Positions 19,581 through 27,529 are shown, counted from the stretch's first letter. The stretch: 64,000 bases of DNA from Bacteroidales bacterium (GCA_014800685.1 JAAVFQ010000016.1:1-64000); one strand, 5' to 3'. Numbers and translations: made by a program. Notes: generated from the sequence alone by a model not told the origin.

Positions 19581-19872
19581 GATATGAGAACTAACGCCTC
19601 GTATCAGCTCGTAAGAGCATTAAATCAATTTGACTTTCAATTCCGGATAAATACGTGAGTACGTCATTCCGGATTGGGCTTCAATGCCCACTCATGGTAA
19701 ATGTTTGGTTGAATAATGGTACATCCATCTCTTTCCTGTTCTCCAAGGAAAGAGCAGTGTTGAAAAGAAAGCGAAAATATTTCTATCTTCCGCTTTGCTC
19801 TTGAAGAGCATCTTCTTTTCAGCAAAATTAAGCCGGTGATTTTTTCGAGAGAAAAAGACACCGGTTTGTTTT
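19581..19872 (+). ncRNA. Unidentified structured RNA, about 290 nt
   Basis: A perfect promoter and a perfect intrinsic terminator delimit this non-coding stretch. Hairpins in order: GATATGAG/CTCGTATC; GCTC-GTAA-GAGC; TCCGGA/TCCGGA with an inner ACGT/ACGT; TGGGC-TTCAAT-GCCCA; CTCTTTCC/GGAAAGAG; and a three-way-like region closed by GAAAAGA/TCTTTTC with inner AAGCG/CGCTT and GCTCT-TGA-AGAGC. It lacks the signature sequences I know for tmRNA, RNase P RNA or SRP RNA and is not the single long rod of 6S RNA. It ends about 90 bases before terL on the same strand. The function is unknown. Confidence 0.75.
19830..19871 (+). terminator. Intrinsic terminator of the structured RNA
   Basis: The stem AAGCCGGTG / CACCGGTTT encloses a further TTTTTC-GAGA-GAAAAA helix and is followed by GTTTTA. 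The ORF-track start of the next gene (19836) falls inside this hairpin, which argues against that start. Confidence 0.9.
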
Positions 19873-19949
19873 ATCCCCTCTCTTCACCCCTTTTTCCTAT
19901 TTACTCAAGTTTCGCAAGTTATACCTGCGAATGTAAAATTATTTATAAT

Positions 19950-19958
19950 CCTAATTCT
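19950..19958 (+). promoter_or_regulatory. CCTAATTCT box before terL
   Basis: This is an exact CCTAATYCT match 6 bases before the terL ATG. The same box precedes the other virion-type genes on the opposite strand. Confidence 0.5.
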
Positions 19959-19964
19959 AATAAG

Positions 19965-21407
19965 ATGACCGAAAATTTCAAAAATGACTTTCTCGGCTGG
20001 GCCGAGAAATGCGTCAGAATCACTGACAAACTTACCGGACAGACAGTCCCCTTCTGTCCTAATGCCCCACAGCGACGCGTTCTCGCCATAATGGAAGAGC
20101 AGCGCCACGCCGGCAAGCCCATTCGCATAATTCTCCTGAAGGCAAGGCAATGGGGTGGCTCCACGCTCGTCCAGGTTTATATGGCTTGGTTGCAGCTCGT
20201 ATGCCATAAAGGCTGGAACTCTGTGGTCTGTGCCCACGTCAAAGATGCCGCCGCAGGCATCAGAGGTATGTATTCCCGCCTCCTCAGGGAATATCCTGAA
20301 GCCCTTCGCACCGGAAAGGGGAAAGACTGGGTCCTGTCGCCATACGAAAAGAGCGCCTCGGTAGTAGAAATTGCGGCCCGCGACTGCAGAATCACGCTTG
20401 CCACTGCAGGCGCTCCTAATTCCGTAAGAGGCTCTAATTTCGCTATGGCTCATCTCTCGGAGGTAGCCTTCTGGGGAGATGGCGATAGCAACGCTGCCGA
20501 AGAGATAGTAAGGACTATATGCGGCTCTGTGCCCAGAGTGGCGGATTCTCTCATCGTAATGGAGTCTACGGCCAACGGGCGCGGTGGTTATTTCTATGAC
20601 GAATGGCAGAGAGCCGCCGCAGGAAAGAGCGACAAGACTCCCGTGTTCGTGCCTTGGCATGAAATAGAAATCTACAGGCGCGATGTGGCCGATGATGAGA
20701 GGCAAGACATCCTCGCCTCCCTTGACGACTATGAGAAGTCGCTCATTGAGGAGGGTGTGGCCCTCGAAAGCGTGGCTTGGTATCATGATAAGCGCAGGGA
20801 ATATCCCACTCATGAGGCCATGATGGCCGAATTTCCCTCCACAGCCGAAGAGGCATTTTCTGCGAGCGGACTCTTTGACGCCTTTTCCGAAGAGGAATTA
20901 CCCCTCATGACAGACACTCTGCCGGCACCCTCACGTCAATCTCACTACATCCTCTCGATAATAGTGAGCCCTGACATCGCTTCAAGAGCTATTTCCGCTC
21001 TGCGTCTGGATGGGGAGCGCCTCACTGCAATAGCAGAAATTGACTCCACCGGAACTTTCCCGGTGGTAGCTGCCAGATGTTTGCGATGGTGTCAGAAGTA
21101 TGATGCCTCTGTGATCATTGGTGTCGCCGAGGCTTCGCGTGGAGCAGCAGGCCACGCTAAATGGCTGATTGAAAAGCTTGAAGAGGAGGGCGTGGAAGTC
21201 TATCACAATGAGGAGGATGAGGCTCTCGTAGTCCTTGATGAGACGGAAGTGTGCATTCTCGTAGATAGGCACCGCGAACTTGTAGCCGACTCCCGCATCT
21301 TAGAAATGCAACCCGAAATGCCTGAGCAGTATAGAGCCTTCCGCACAGACTCTCCCGCAGCCTCTCCGGGAGTGTGTGCGAGGCTTCTTGCTTTAAAAAC
21401 GATGTAG
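19965..21407 (+). CDS. Phage-type terminase large subunit (TerL)
   Basis: TerL is the ATPase-nuclease motor that packages DNA into a capsid. From the ATG at 19965 (the listed upstream start lies inside a terminator) the protein has 480 residues. Walker A-like KARQWGGST is at 59-67, the Walker B position HLSEVAFW at 163-170 and coupling motif ESTANG at 200-205, and EFPSTAEEAFSASG ends the ATPase domain near 302. In the nuclease domain the usual G-x-D start reads IIVSPDIAS, so the first catalytic Asp is not in its canonical setting, while GVAEASRGAAGH keeps the acidic residue of motif II. No small terminase, integrase or lysis gene is adjacent. Flanks are an RNA gene and tRNA-Ser, and codon use is host-like. 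It probably acts with the capsid operon at 31-37 kb. Confidence 0.9.
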   Translation: MTENFKNDFLGWAEKCVRITDKLTGQTVPFCPNAPQRRVLAIMEEQRHAGKPIRIILLKARQWGGSTLVQVYMAWLQLVCHKGWNSVVCAHVKDAAAGIRGMYSRLLREYPEALRTGKGKDWVLSPYEKSASVVEIAARDCRITLATAGAPNSVRGSNFAMAHLSEVAFWGDGDSNAAEEIVRTICGSVPRVADSLIVMESTANGRGGYFYDEWQRAAAGKSDKTPVFVPWHEIEIYRRDVADDERQDILASLDDYEKSLIEEGVALESVAWYHDKRREYPTHEAMMAEFPSTAEEAFSASGLFDAFSEEELPLMTDTLPAPSRQSHYILSIIVSPDIASRAISALRLDGERLTAIAEIDSTGTFPVVAARCLRWCQKYDASVIIGVAEASRGAAGHAKWLIEKLEEEGVEVYHNEEDEALVVLDETEVCILVDRHRELVADSRILEMQPEMPEQYRAFRTDSPAASPGVCARLLALKTM

Positions 21408-21492
21408 CCCAAGCTATGTAGGGAGAGATTGCAGTCTGCCTCCCGGCTACCTTAGATCACCGGACCGTCAATCTATTCTATAAATATAAAAG

Positions 21493-21533
21493 AAGCGAGT
21501 GAGCCAAAATTTTGATTTTGACTCACTCGCTTT
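21493..21533. terminator. Terminator between terL and tRNA-Ser
   Basis: The inverted repeat AGCGAGTGAG / CTCACTCGCT encloses an AT-rich loop. T-rich flanks on the minus side (CGCTTCTTTTA) fit termination of tRNA-Ser, and it may also stop terL. Confidence 0.85.
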
Positions 21534-21534
21534 G

Positions 21535-21624
21535 TGGCGGAGAGGACGAGATTCGAACTCGTGGTAGGATTGCTCCTACGTCAGTTTAGCAAACTGGTGG
21601 TTTCAGCCACTCACCCACCTCTCC
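21535..21624 (-). tRNA. tRNA-Ser (GCT)
   Basis: This is a class II tRNA with acceptor GGAGAGG/CCTCTCC, discriminator G and encoded CCA. The anticodon loop in CAGTTTGCTAAACTG gives anticodon GCT. The long variable arm is ACGTAGGAGCAATCCTAC. Confidence 0.97.
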
Positions 21625-21660
21625 TTTGAGACGATATAAGCACTCCGTGCTTTGTGGCTG

Positions 21661-21692
21661 CAAAGTTAATACATTTTTTCTCGCTTTCCAAA
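21661..21692 (-). promoter_or_regulatory. Promoter of tRNA-Ser
   Basis: On the minus strand TTTG, 20 bases, then TAACTTTG form a perfect consensus about 37 bases before the tRNA. Confidence 0.85.
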
Positions 21693-21757
21693 TTTTTAGT
21701 CAATAAAATGCTCTTCTCAGAAAGAAAAAATGTATCTACCGGTAAATGGGCCTTATT

Positions 21758-22600
21758 TCATTCCCCGGATATGGAATTATCAATATGCTCTCGCAAGCGG
21801 CGTATATGAGCCTCCGTAGCCCCGCAGCAACCTCCCGCCACAGCTACTCGTGGCTCCCCAATGGCTTCACTCATCTGCATCGCAAACTCTTCCGGACTGT
21901 AACTGAATCTGCCCGGAGCTGAGGCTGCCGGATAGTAGAGCAGACGCGCTGAAGTAAGACTTATCAGTTGACGGAGCGGGGCACGCATCTTTTCCGGACC
22001 AAAGCCACAGTTAAGCCCGATAAGGTCTGCCCCATTCTCCTCTGCAATCTCTACAAACCGGTGAAGACTCTCACCGCTTGGCAGGTGGCTGTCAGGGGTA
22101 GCGGTGGCCGAAGCGAAAAGCTTAACATCGCCCGGCGTCTCCTCTATCGCCTTCCTAATCCCCCGGAGAGCTGCTGCAGCCTCTTTGCTATCATAGAGAG
22201 TCTCTATCTGGATAATGTCTGCCCCACTCTCTATCAATGCCTCTGCCTGCTCCCGGAAGGCCCCCTGCACGTCTTTAGCATTTGGAGGGGGCGCCCCTAT
22301 CAGTCCGCTGACAAATATGTGCCGCGCCGGTGCCGCCATCTCTATCGCCTCACGCGCTATGCTTACTGCTTTTGCGTTGAGATGATAGAGTGAAATGGCT
22401 GAAGAATGAGTGGCAAGCACTGCTCGGTTAGAATTAAAAGTATTGGTAGTAATAATATCCGCACCTGCTTCGATATATGCGCGATGCATGGCGAATACCT
22501 TTTCCGGCGCCTCGGTGTTGAGAAAATCGCACACTCCGAGCCCTTTGCTAAAAGGGGCAAGCATCGTGCCGACGGGCCCGGAAAGCAATAATTTTGACAC
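21758..22600 (-). CDS. Stand-alone homocysteine S-methyltransferase-domain protein
   Basis: This is a zinc-dependent methyl-transfer barrel equivalent to the N-terminal module of MetH or to BHMT/MmuM enzymes, expected to make methionine from homocysteine. The zinc-ligand positions are present as GLNCG (near residue 198) and GGCCG (near 257), and the strand DIITTNTFNSNR carries the substrate motif. The 280-aa length is a single domain. The methyl donor (S-methylmethionine, betaine or a corrinoid partner) cannot be told. It is followed on the same strand by no close gene, and the upstream lipoprotein gene ends 10 bases before it, so cotranscription is likely. Confidence 0.88.
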   Translation of the reverse strand: MSKLLLSGPVGTMLAPFSKGLGVCDFLNTEAPEKVFAMHRAYIEAGADIITTNTFNSNRAVLATHSSAISLYHLNAKAVSIAREAIEMAAPARHIFVSGLIGAPPPNAKDVQGAFREQAEALIESGADIIQIETLYDSKEAAAALRGIRKAIEETPGDVKLFASATATPDSHLPSGESLHRFVEIAEENGADLIGLNCGFGPEKMRAPLRQLISLTSARLLYYPAASAPGRFSYSPEEFAMQMSEAIGEPRVAVAGGCCGATEAHIRRLREHIDNSISGE

Positions 22601-22609
22601 GCCTTCTAT

Positions 22610-23098
22610 TTACTTTTTCGCGTTGACTATCCTGGGGTTCTTGAAGTCCTGACAGCCCTTACGCGCCTTAAGAGTTATGGTCACTGACTCACCGGGCATC
22701 ACATCCTTGCCCTCTGCCGTACGATTCTTGGTGGCCTCCACAAGCTCTCCATTCACAGTGTCTTCCACTATCTCATTGTAGGCCACAACGTAATCAGCAC
22801 CCTTCACTTCAGCGTTGCCGTTATTAGTGATTTTCAGGGTCCAGGTGCCGGTTTTGTAAGAGGCTTCGCCTGCCCAATTAAGGTTTTTCTTCTCTACTGT
22901 CAGAGTGAGAGCCTCCTCCGGATTTACATCTTCTGCTACCTCTTCAGCAGGTTTATTTGCCGCTGAGTCAACCATAGATACAGTATCGGTGGCCACGCTG
23001 TCCGCTACAGAATCGTTGGCACCGGTCTTCTCGCTTTTGCTGCAGGAAGCAGCGCTCAGCATAAGAGCTAAGGCCGAAACATAAATAACTCTCTTCAT
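22610..23098 (-). CDS. Small lipoprotein of unknown function
   Basis: From the ATG at 23098 (16 codons inside the listed ORF) there is a lipoprotein signal with lipobox LSAASC, then an acidic Ser/Asp/Val linker of about 50 residues and a beta-sandwich-like domain (TGTWTLKITNNGNAEVKGADYVV..GESVTITLKAR) resembling a FxLYD or CARDB-type fold. It is anchored in the outer or inner membrane. The function is unknown. It is probably cotranscribed with the downstream homocysteine methyltransferase-like gene. Confidence 0.78.
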   Translation of the reverse strand: MKRVIYVSALALMLSAASCSKSEKTGANDSVADSVATDTVSMVDSAANKPAEEVAEDVNPEEALTLTVEKKNLNWAGEASYKTGTWTLKITNNGNAEVKGADYVVAYNEIVEDTVNGELVEATKNRTAEGKDVMPGESVTITLKARKGCQDFKNPRIVNAKK

Positions 23099-23114
23099 AA
23101 TATTACTAAAATTA

Positions 23115-23152
23115 GAGGGTGTGTCAGAAACTATACATTTCGACACACCCTC
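23115..23152. terminator. GTGTGTC-type terminator
   Basis: The stem GAGGGTGTGTC / GACACACCCTC lies between tRNA-Glu copy 1 and the lipoprotein gene. It belongs to a set of similar GTGTGTC hairpins in this window. Confidence 0.8.
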
Positions 23153-23175
23153 ACATCAGAAATTTTTACTAAGTG

Positions 23176-23247
23176 TACCCCATAGCAGAGTCGAACTGCT
23201 CTTTAGAGAATGAAAATCTCTCGTCCTAACCGATAGACGAATGGGGC
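23176..23247 (-). tRNA. tRNA-Glu (TTC), copy 1
   Basis: The cloverleaf has acceptor GCCCCAT/ATGGGGT, anticodon loop TTTTCAT (anticodon TTC) and T arm AGTTCGACTCT. It is identical to the copy at 23619-23690, and rpsT lies between them. Confidence 0.97.
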
Positions 23248-23330
23248 GGCCATAATCCACACTGCTCAGGCAGGTGCAGATTTTATGTCTTTAGTCTCAA
23301 TGCCTCTCTACGGCATCGAGGTCTTATCTC

Positions 23331-23585
23331 TTACGCCAGCTTATTTATATGCTTAGCGAGACGGCTGCAGAGGTTAGACGCTTTGTTCTTTGAAATTACG
23401 TTCTTGCGTCCGAGGCGCTGAAGAAGGGCGCTTACCTTGTTGTATGCCTCAGTGGCTTCTCCCTTATTCTCCATTTTACGGATGCGACGCACTGCTGTTC
23501 TGGCTGTTTTGGCCCAGTAGCGGTTCTCGATACGTCTTTTCTCAGTCTGGCGTATTCTCTTTATAGATGATTTATGATTTGCCAT
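23331..23585 (-). CDS. rpsT: Small ribosomal subunit protein S20
   Basis: S20 binds the 5' domain of 16S rRNA. The 84-aa basic protein starts MANHKSSIKRIRQTEKRR and shows the helical Lys/Arg pattern with the C-terminal SNLCSRLAKHINKL. Length is typical. It lies between two identical tRNA-Glu genes on the same strand, probably one transcript from the promoter at 23729-23760. Confidence 0.97.
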   Translation of the reverse strand: MANHKSSIKRIRQTEKRRIENRYWAKTARTAVRRIRKMENKGEATEAYNKVSALLQRLGRKNVISKNKASNLCSRLAKHINKLA

Positions 23586-23618
23586 CTTGGTCTTTTTTTC
23601 TTTTCTTGTTTTTATTTG

Positions 23619-23690
23619 TACCCCATAGCAGAGTCGAACTGCTCTTTAGAGAATGAAAATCTCTCGTCCTAACCGATAGACGAATGGGGC
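23619..23690 (-). tRNA. tRNA-Glu (TTC), copy 2
   Basis: The sequence is identical to copy 1 across the whole tRNA. It is the first gene behind the promoter at 23729-23760 and lies 34 bases before the rpsT ATG. Confidence 0.97.
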
Positions 23691-23728
23691 GACCTATTCG
23701 CAACTGCGTCTCACGCATTTTGCGAGTG

Positions 23729-23760
23729 CAAAGTTAAGCACTTTTTTTGATGCTACCAAA
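23729..23760 (-). promoter_or_regulatory. Promoter of the tRNA-Glu/rpsT/tRNA-Glu unit
   Basis: On the minus strand TTTG, 20 bases, TAACTTTG give a perfect consensus with the expected start about 30 bases before the tRNA. Confidence 0.85.
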
Positions 23761-23818
23761 TTTTTTTCAAAAAAAATGCAGCCTTGACCCTCTATTTACC
23801 TTTTTTCGTCCCTTTTTT

Positions 23819-25504
23819 TCAGTATTTCAGGCTCGACCCCCCTAAAAATTCCCGTAAAAGTGACGTGGAGGGGATAGGGGATAGGGGTATCGGCTCAAAA
23901 TAGCTGAGCAGTCGGAGTAGCCGGTAGGCCTGTGTGTATTCCGGACTGTCATGTCTCACTTGACGCAGCAAGGGTTCGGCATACTCTTTCATCACTCCAA
24001 GCTCAAATATCAGCGATGAATTAAACATCGCGTCTGCATTCTCCTGATAAGGGAATATCCAGCGCTCCTCTCCGCGTCTGACGCTCGACCATCTCCGTAT
24101 TGTTTCGGCTGCGCTCGTGTGGCGATATTTATGGTCGCGCACTATGCGGCGTATCAGCCGGGTGTCGGTCGTCGATATCCAGTTGTGATCATCTATGCTT
24201 AGAGTGGTCAAGGCCGATACGTAGACCTTGAAGACCTCCTTGCGCGGTAGCCGGGAAGTCAGCTCCGGATTGAGGCCGTGGATTCCCTCTATCAGGAGCA
24301 CCTCATTATCCTCAAGCCAGAGGGGACGATGTTTCTCTATCCTCTGTCCCAGCTGGAAGCTGTAGGTGGGCAGATTGATCTCCTCTCCGGCAAGCAGACG
24401 GCTGAGATCGCTGTTCAGACGCTCAAGGTCGAGCGCATAGAGGCTTTCATAATCGTAGTCGCCCGAGGCGTCGCGCGGTGTGTGTTCCCGATCGATGAAA
24501 TAGTCGTCGAGCGATATCATCTTTGGCACGATAAGATTCGTCATCAGCTCTATGCCGAGTCGCTTGGTAGAAGTGGTCTTGCCCGAAGAGGATGGCCCGG
24601 CTATAAGCACTATTCTCGCTCCTCCCTCATCATGCCGCCGTTTGATTTCGCCGGCTATGTGTCCGAGAAGTCTGCCGTGAAGAGCCTCTGCCACATTCAC
24701 TATGTCGGACGTGCGCTGCTCTCTGGCTGCACGATTGAGCTCACCGACGTTGGAGACCCCGATGATTTCGTTAAACTTCAGATAGTCCGTAAACGCTCGA
24801 TACATCTTCTCCTGAGCTATTGGCTCGCTGGTACGTTCCGGATGTTCCGGATCGCGCCCCAATAGCAGAAATCCCTCCTTATATTTCTCAAGACGGAAAG
24901 GGCCGAGACACCCCGTGCCGGGAGCCAACGGTCCGTAAAAACTGTCGGCTGTCCCGTCAAGTGTGTAATAGGGGGTATAGAGCTGATGGAGAGTATCAAG
25001 TAGAAGAACTTTCCGGTCCAGATGTTGGCCGGCAAATATCTCCTTCGCTTCCTGAGTGGGGGCCTCATGGCGCTCGAAGGGCAGATCAAGCTCCGCATAG
25101 CGAGCCATGCGGCTGCTGAGACGTTTCAGCAGCTCGCCTGTCACCTCTATCATCTCATCTCCATGAAGCAGACGACAATAGAGTCCGCGGGAAATGCTGT
25201 GCTCTATGCGGAGTCTGACTCCCGGCGCTTCATCTGTGACGCTTTTATAGAGCAGCATACAGAGCGAGCGAACGCGCACCCTGTCGGCCTGCGGGCGCGT
25301 CGTGTCGAGAAATTCTACCATGCGGGGCGAGAATACTCTATAGGTCAGCCCCTCTGTCTTGTAATTCACATCGGCACATATCGGTGTGAACTCTTCCGGA
25401 AATTCCTCCTTGTAATGCCGGAATATCTCTGAGAGTGAGCTTCCGCCGCGTACGTCGATACTGCGACCGAGGTTCACGCAATATATATTTATATAATCGT
25501 TCAT
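23819..25504 (-). CDS. Uridine kinase-like nucleoside kinase with TGS/ThrRS-like N-terminus
   Basis: This is a P-loop nucleoside kinase of the phosphoribulokinase/uridine kinase superfamily. Residues 1-60 resemble a TGS/ubiquitin-like domain and about 60-200 resemble the ThrRS/AlaRS second additional domain, an arrangement known for this bacterial family. The kinase domain begins near 285 with IAGPSSSGKTTSTKRL, followed by ISLDDYFIDREHTPRD and LLIEGIHGLNPEL. The 561-aa length is normal. Nucleotide salvage is the likely role, and the preferred nucleoside is not settled by sequence. Confidence 0.88.
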   Translation of the reverse strand: MNDYINIYCVNLGRSIDVRGGSSLSEIFRHYKEEFPEEFTPICADVNYKTEGLTYRVFSPRMVEFLDTTRPQADRVRVRSLCMLLYKSVTDEAPGVRLRIEHSISRGLYCRLLHGDEMIEVTGELLKRLSSRMARYAELDLPFERHEAPTQEAKEIFAGQHLDRKVLLLDTLHQLYTPYYTLDGTADSFYGPLAPGTGCLGPFRLEKYKEGFLLLGRDPEHPERTSEPIAQEKMYRAFTDYLKFNEIIGVSNVGELNRAAREQRTSDIVNVAEALHGRLLGHIAGEIKRRHDEGGARIVLIAGPSSSGKTTSTKRLGIELMTNLIVPKMISLDDYFIDREHTPRDASGDYDYESLYALDLERLNSDLSRLLAGEEINLPTYSFQLGQRIEKHRPLWLEDNEVLLIEGIHGLNPELTSRLPRKEVFKVYVSALTTLSIDDHNWISTTDTRLIRRIVRDHKYRHTSAAETIRRWSSVRRGEERWIFPYQENADAMFNSSLIFELGVMKEYAEPLLRQVRHDSPEYTQAYRLLRLLSYFEPIPLSPIPSTSLLREFLGGSSLKY

Positions 25505-25571
25505 GAGCAGGGGTTTTATTTATCAAAACCATCCTAAAGGCAAAATAGTTCCATCAAACCCCTTCATTGTG

Positions 25572-25982
25572 TTAAACCCCGAGCATCCCCTCTACGATAC
25601 CCGCCAGTCGGTCAGATGCCATTTCTTCAAGGAGCTGCTCTGTGCCCGCAAATGACTCTCTGGAGAGCAATGCTGCCAGACGTAGTTCCAGGATTGCAGT
25701 GATGGCTGACGTGATGTCTGAGGCTCGGCGCTCGCTTATACTTTCCGGAAAGGTCACTGCCAGCTCCGTGCTCTCATCGTCAGGGATGCTCATGCCAATC
25801 CAAGCCTCAAGCGACATGGCTACCTCGCCGATTATGTCGCTCAAAAAGCCCCGGAGAAGTGAGAGGCGCGATGAGTCTACAGGCGGAAGAGGCCTGCCCT
25901 CCCCGCCCAGATAATGGCTCATTGATATCAGGCGCCCTCCGCAGTTGTCAAGAAGGGCATTAAGATCTATGCTTTTGTCCAT
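25572..25982 (-). CDS. Unknown 136-aa protein, possibly virion-related
   Basis: I do not recognise a named family. From the ATG at 25982 (16 codons inside the listed ORF) the protein is helical and acidic, without signal or membrane segment. The pattern of a short N-terminal helix, SMSHYLGG, then a long helix around SLLRGFLSDIIGEVAMSLEAWI resembles small proteins I associate with tail or capsid clusters of Bacteroides prophages, but that is memory-based inference. It lacks the CCTAATYCT box seen at the other virion-type genes. It is divergent from the C1 peptidase gene. Confidence 0.6.
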   Translation of the reverse strand: MDKSIDLNALLDNCGGRLISMSHYLGGEGRPLPPVDSSRLSLLRGFLSDIIGEVAMSLEAWIGMSIPDDESTELAVTFPESISERRASDITSAITAILELRLAALLSRESFAGTEQLLEEMASDRLAGIVEGMLGV

Positions 25983-25995
25983 AAATGTATTAAGA

Positions 25996-26027
25996 TTTGT
26001 ATGAATGAAAATTAATCTGTATCTTTG
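25996..26027 (+). promoter_or_regulatory. Promoter of the C1 peptidase gene
   Basis: TTTG at 25996-25999, 20 bases, TATCTTTG at 26020-26027. The predicted start is about 30 bases before the peptidase ATG. Confidence 0.85.
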
Positions 26028-26063
26028 CAATAAATTTAAAAAGAACCTACTTTAAATATTATC

Positions 26064-27302
26064 ATGAAACTTCAGAACCTCCTGATTGCCGGATGTGTAG
26101 CGCTGATGCCCGGAGTGGCCGGTGCTTTCACGCTTGCAGAAGCCGGCTTCGATGCGCCGGAAGCATCCAAGAACGACTCCACAGGATTCGTCTTCACCGA
26201 TATTAAGGTGATTCCTACCACTCCCGTAAAAGACCAGAACAAGTCGGGGACCTGCTGGTGCTTCGCCGCAACCTCCTATATTGAAGACGCCATCCTGCGT
26301 AACGGCGGTCCTGAAATGGACCTCTCTGAAATGTTCTGGGTAAGACACGCATATATAGAGAAAGCTAAGAAATATGTGCGCACTCAGGGCCATATCAATT
26401 TTGCTCAGGGCGGTGGCACCATGGACGTCATCGAAATGATAAAGGAGTTTGGAGCTATGCCCGAAGAGGCTTATACCGGACTTAACTATGGCGAGAAGAA
26501 GCACTCTCACTACGAGATGTATGACGCCCTCAAAGGATACCTGGACGGCATCATAAAGGGGAATAGGAAGCATATCTCCCCCTCTTGGATAAAAGGTTTC
26601 ACCGCTATCCTCGACAACTATCTCGGTGAAGTCCCCGAAAAATTCACTTATAAGGGCAAGACATATACCCCCAAGGAGTTTGCCAAGGCTTTCGGCATCG
26701 ACAAAATCGCCGATAACTCTATCAATGTTACCTCATATACCCACCACCCCTTCTTCACGCAGTTTGCCATAGAAATCGCCGACAACTGGACATGGGCCAA
26801 AAGCTACAACGTCCCTCTTGCCGACCTCAAGACCATTATCGACGACTGTCTGGAGAACGGTTACACCGTGGCTTGGGCTGCTGACGTCTCCGAAGGCGGT
26901 TTCAAATGGTATGAAGGATATGCCATCCTCCCCGCTGAGCAGACGGAAGCCAACATGAGCGAGTCTGAACTCTCTAAGTGGACTAAAATGAGCGACAAAG
27001 ACCGTGAGGCTGAACGCTTCAAAAAGAATGGTCCTCAGAAAGAAGTCGAGGTCACTCAGGAGCTTCGTCAGCAGGAATTTGACAGCTTTGACACTACAGA
27101 CGACCACGGAATGGTAATCGTGGGAATTGCTAAAGACCAGGAGGGCAACAGATTCTACAAGGTCAAAAACTCATGGGACACAAATCAGGTCTATGACGGA
27201 TTCTTCTATGTCTCCGAACCCTATCTCCTCTCCAAGACCATCTTCGTCACCATCGACAAGCAGGCTCTTCCAAAAGACCTCGCAAAGAAAATGTTCAAGT
27301 AA
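26064..27302 (+). CDS. Exported C1-family aminopeptidase (bleomycin hydrolase/PepC-like)
   Basis: This is a papain-fold cysteine peptidase of the PepC/bleomycin hydrolase type. A signal peptide (LLIAGCVALMPGVAGAF) predicts export, unlike cytosolic PepC. The catalytic Cys lies in NKSGTCWCFAATSY near residue 67, His in DDHGMVIVGI near 350 and Asn in YKVKNSWD near 372, giving the C-H-N triad. The 412-aa length is slightly shorter than typical PepC. It is a single gene behind a consensus promoter and is followed by a structured intergenic element. Confidence 0.92.
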   Translation: MKLQNLLIAGCVALMPGVAGAFTLAEAGFDAPEASKNDSTGFVFTDIKVIPTTPVKDQNKSGTCWCFAATSYIEDAILRNGGPEMDLSEMFWVRHAYIEKAKKYVRTQGHINFAQGGGTMDVIEMIKEFGAMPEEAYTGLNYGEKKHSHYEMYDALKGYLDGIIKGNRKHISPSWIKGFTAILDNYLGEVPEKFTYKGKTYTPKEFAKAFGIDKIADNSINVTSYTHHPFFTQFAIEIADNWTWAKSYNVPLADLKTIIDDCLENGYTVAWAADVSEGGFKWYEGYAILPAEQTEANMSESELSKWTKMSDKDREAERFKKNGPQKEVEVTQELRQQEFDSFDTTDDHGMVIVGIAKDQEGNRFYKVKNSWDTNQVYDGFFYVSEPYLLSKTIFVTIDKQALPKDLAKKMFK

Positions 27303-27357
27303 TAAACTTTTACACTGAGGTTAACTTTTACGCATAAGTGCCTCAAAGCGCGGAGGG

Positions 27358-27513
27358 GGTGTGTCAAAATGAAAATTTTGGCACATCCCCTTAGGTTTGT
27401 AAGAATAGGACAGATGCAAGGCGCTGAGGCTGAGGCTGAAGGGAGCATACACAGGTATGTGACCGAAGCCGAATGGCGTAAGCAACGCCGCAGATGGCCT
27501 ATTATGACACACC
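27358..27513. other. Highly structured intergenic element bounded by GGTGTGTCA/TGACACACC
   Basis: The outer inverted repeat GGTGTGTCA (27358-27366) and TGACACACC (27505-27513) encloses a local terminator-like hairpin (GGTGTGTCAAAAT with ATTTTGGCACATCC). Further inside are a CATAC-ACAG-GTATG hairpin, a GGCG-TAAGCAA-CGCC hairpin and an ATAGG/CCTAT closing pair. Listed ORFs here are shadows. It lies between the peptidase and the 84-aa gene. It could be a composite terminator or a mobile palindromic element. Confidence 0.6.
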
Positions 27514-27529
27514 GAGTCCACTTTTTGCG

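Noticed and set aside
19581-19872. Structured RNA as tmRNA, RNase P RNA, SRP RNA or 6S RNA
   Set aside because: The tag reading frame, GAGGAAAGTCC-type core, SRP loop and long-rod structure are all missing.
19836-19964. Longer TerL start given by the ORF track
   Set aside because: The first codons lie inside a perfect intrinsic terminator, and the ATG at 19965 follows a CCTAATTCT box and begins a normal TerL N-terminus.
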